DNA of 5,531 nt. Source: Thermoflexales bacterium (GTDB taxonomy: Bacteria > Chloroflexota > Anaerolineae > S140-20). The position numbers and the translations under genes are program-made. The stretch lies in NCBI GenBank assembly GCA_015484715.1, contig WFUY01000198.1, positions 1-5,531 of the forward strand, written 5' to 3'. Numbering within the stretch: position 1 is the first letter of the stretch; each line of letters begins with the position of its first letter. The notes under the pieces were generated by a model. It saw nothing but the letters and a program-made list of their open reading frames with translations. It was not told where the DNA came from and did not search any database. This document shows positions 4,966 to 5,531 of the stretch, in pieces.

Positions 4966-5531
4966 ATGCCGAAGGAGAGACGCTCCAAGGCCGAGCAGGC
5001 CGCCGCTTTGAACGAGGCCGGGCTTCGTCAGTACCACGGATGGCACCTAGAAGACGCCATCAAGAGCTTCCAGCGAGCCATCGCCCTGGACCCGGAGCAA
5101 CCCGACTACCACCTGAACCTGGCCCGGGCGCTGGCCCGCTCCGGAGACTTCGACCGGGCCTTGCACGCCCTGGCCGACTTCATGGCCCTGGAGCCGGAGG
5201 GGGAGCTGGCCGAGCGGTTCCAGGCCTTCTACGGCTCGGCGATGGACGAGGTGGAACGCCTCCTGACGGAGAAGATGCGGGAGGCGGGAATGGGGCTGGA
5301 GGAGGTCGGGGCAGCCATCCAGATGTGGCTGGAGTACCGGATCGCCATCGGGCGCCGGCCTCTGCGGGTGCGCAAGCCGGCCTCCTGGGCCGCTGCCCTC
5401 GACTACACGGTGCGCAAGATCAACGTCCACAACATCACCCGGGCCGCCATCGCCCGCTACTACGGCGTCAGCGAGCAGAGCGTGGGCGATCACCACAAGG
5501 ACCTGGTGAAGACGCTGGACCTGATGCCCTG
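4966..5531 (+). CDS. TPR protein with C-terminal helix-turn-helix-like region, 3' end beyond the window
   Basis: There are 188 complete codons with no stop before the right edge. The ATG at 4966 has an excellent AAGGAG (4954-4959) 6 nt upstream. Two TPR units are clear: residues 12-46 (ALNEAGLRQYHGWHLEDAIK, then SFQRAIALDPEQP) and 47-80 (YHLNLARALARSGDFDRALH, then ALADFMALEPEGE). Residues 81-135 are helical and linker-like. Residues 141-186 (WAAALDYTVRKI, then ITRAAIARYYGVSEQSVGDH) resemble the helix-turn-helix tail of bacterial proteins that pair TPR or SEC-C segments with an 'IAxxYGVSxxSV' recognition helix. A role in regulation or as a scaffold is plausible. It follows the DUF1385 gene by 29 nt with no visible terminator and is probably in the same transcript. 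The partner of the TPR surface is unknown, and the unseen C-terminus may add a further domain. Confidence 0.88.
   Translation, partial: MPKERRSKAEQAAALNEAGLRQYHGWHLEDAIKSFQRAIALDPEQPDYHLNLARALARSGDFDRALHALADFMALEPEGELAERFQAFYGSAMDEVERLLTEKMREAGMGLEEVGAAIQMWLEYRIAIGRRPLRVRKPASWAAALDYTVRKINVHNITRAAIARYYGVSEQSVGDHHKDLVKTLDLMP

Noticed and set aside
5047..5496. Minus-strand ORF of 149 residues opposite the TPR-HTH gene
   Set aside because: Antisense to clear TPR repeats, and it has no family features of its own.

Overview
The window is GC-rich, densely packed bacterial chromosome with no RNA gene, insertion sequence, CRISPR array or clear phage gene. Its gene content (a DUF1385/YqhQ membrane protein, a ParB-like protein with a 'GRTEADLYIW' signature, TPR plus helix-turn-helix architecture, and PhnP-like metallo-beta-lactamase folds) reminds me most of Chloroflexota. 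That assignment is inference from remembered family distributions, not from a marker gene.

Layout. Five genes lie on the minus strand, read right to left. They are an uncharacterised soluble protein (3736-2990), two tandem MBL-fold paralogues (2880-2116 and 2098-1334), a ParB/sulfiredoxin-like-domain protein (1266-343), and an exported TPR-containing protein cut by the left edge (346-1). Two genes lie on the plus strand: a DUF1385 membrane protein (4010-4936) and a TPR/helix-turn-helix protein cut by the right edge (4966-5531). The two groups diverge from a 273-bp intergenic region with a sigma70-like promoter facing each way. A third good promoter (TTGACA-17-TATCAT) lies just downstream of the 3736-2990 gene, with its -35 box spanning that gene's stop codon. 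It drives the MBL-MBL-ParB-TPR set and has a perfect 14-bp palindrome at about +1.

How the parts relate. The two MBL proteins are both 254 residues, align without gaps and are about 50% identical by hand count. One keeps every expected PhnP-type metal ligand. The other has lost three of the seven catalytic-site ligands but keeps the CxCxxC-type zinc site. This looks like an active enzyme paired with a pseudoenzyme. The proteins at the two ends of the minus-strand cluster share a homologous segment ('YAPR...EPF...'), one with a signal-peptide-like N-terminus and one without, so the cluster is flanked by an exported and a cytosolic version of the same family. The substrate and purpose of the cluster cannot be read from the sequence.

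The most rewarding items are the active/degenerate MBL pair, the promoter-palindrome module in front of it, the perfect 14-bp stem between the MBL and ParB-like genes, the paired outer genes, and an inverted repeat on the -10/+1 region of the DUF1385 promoter.
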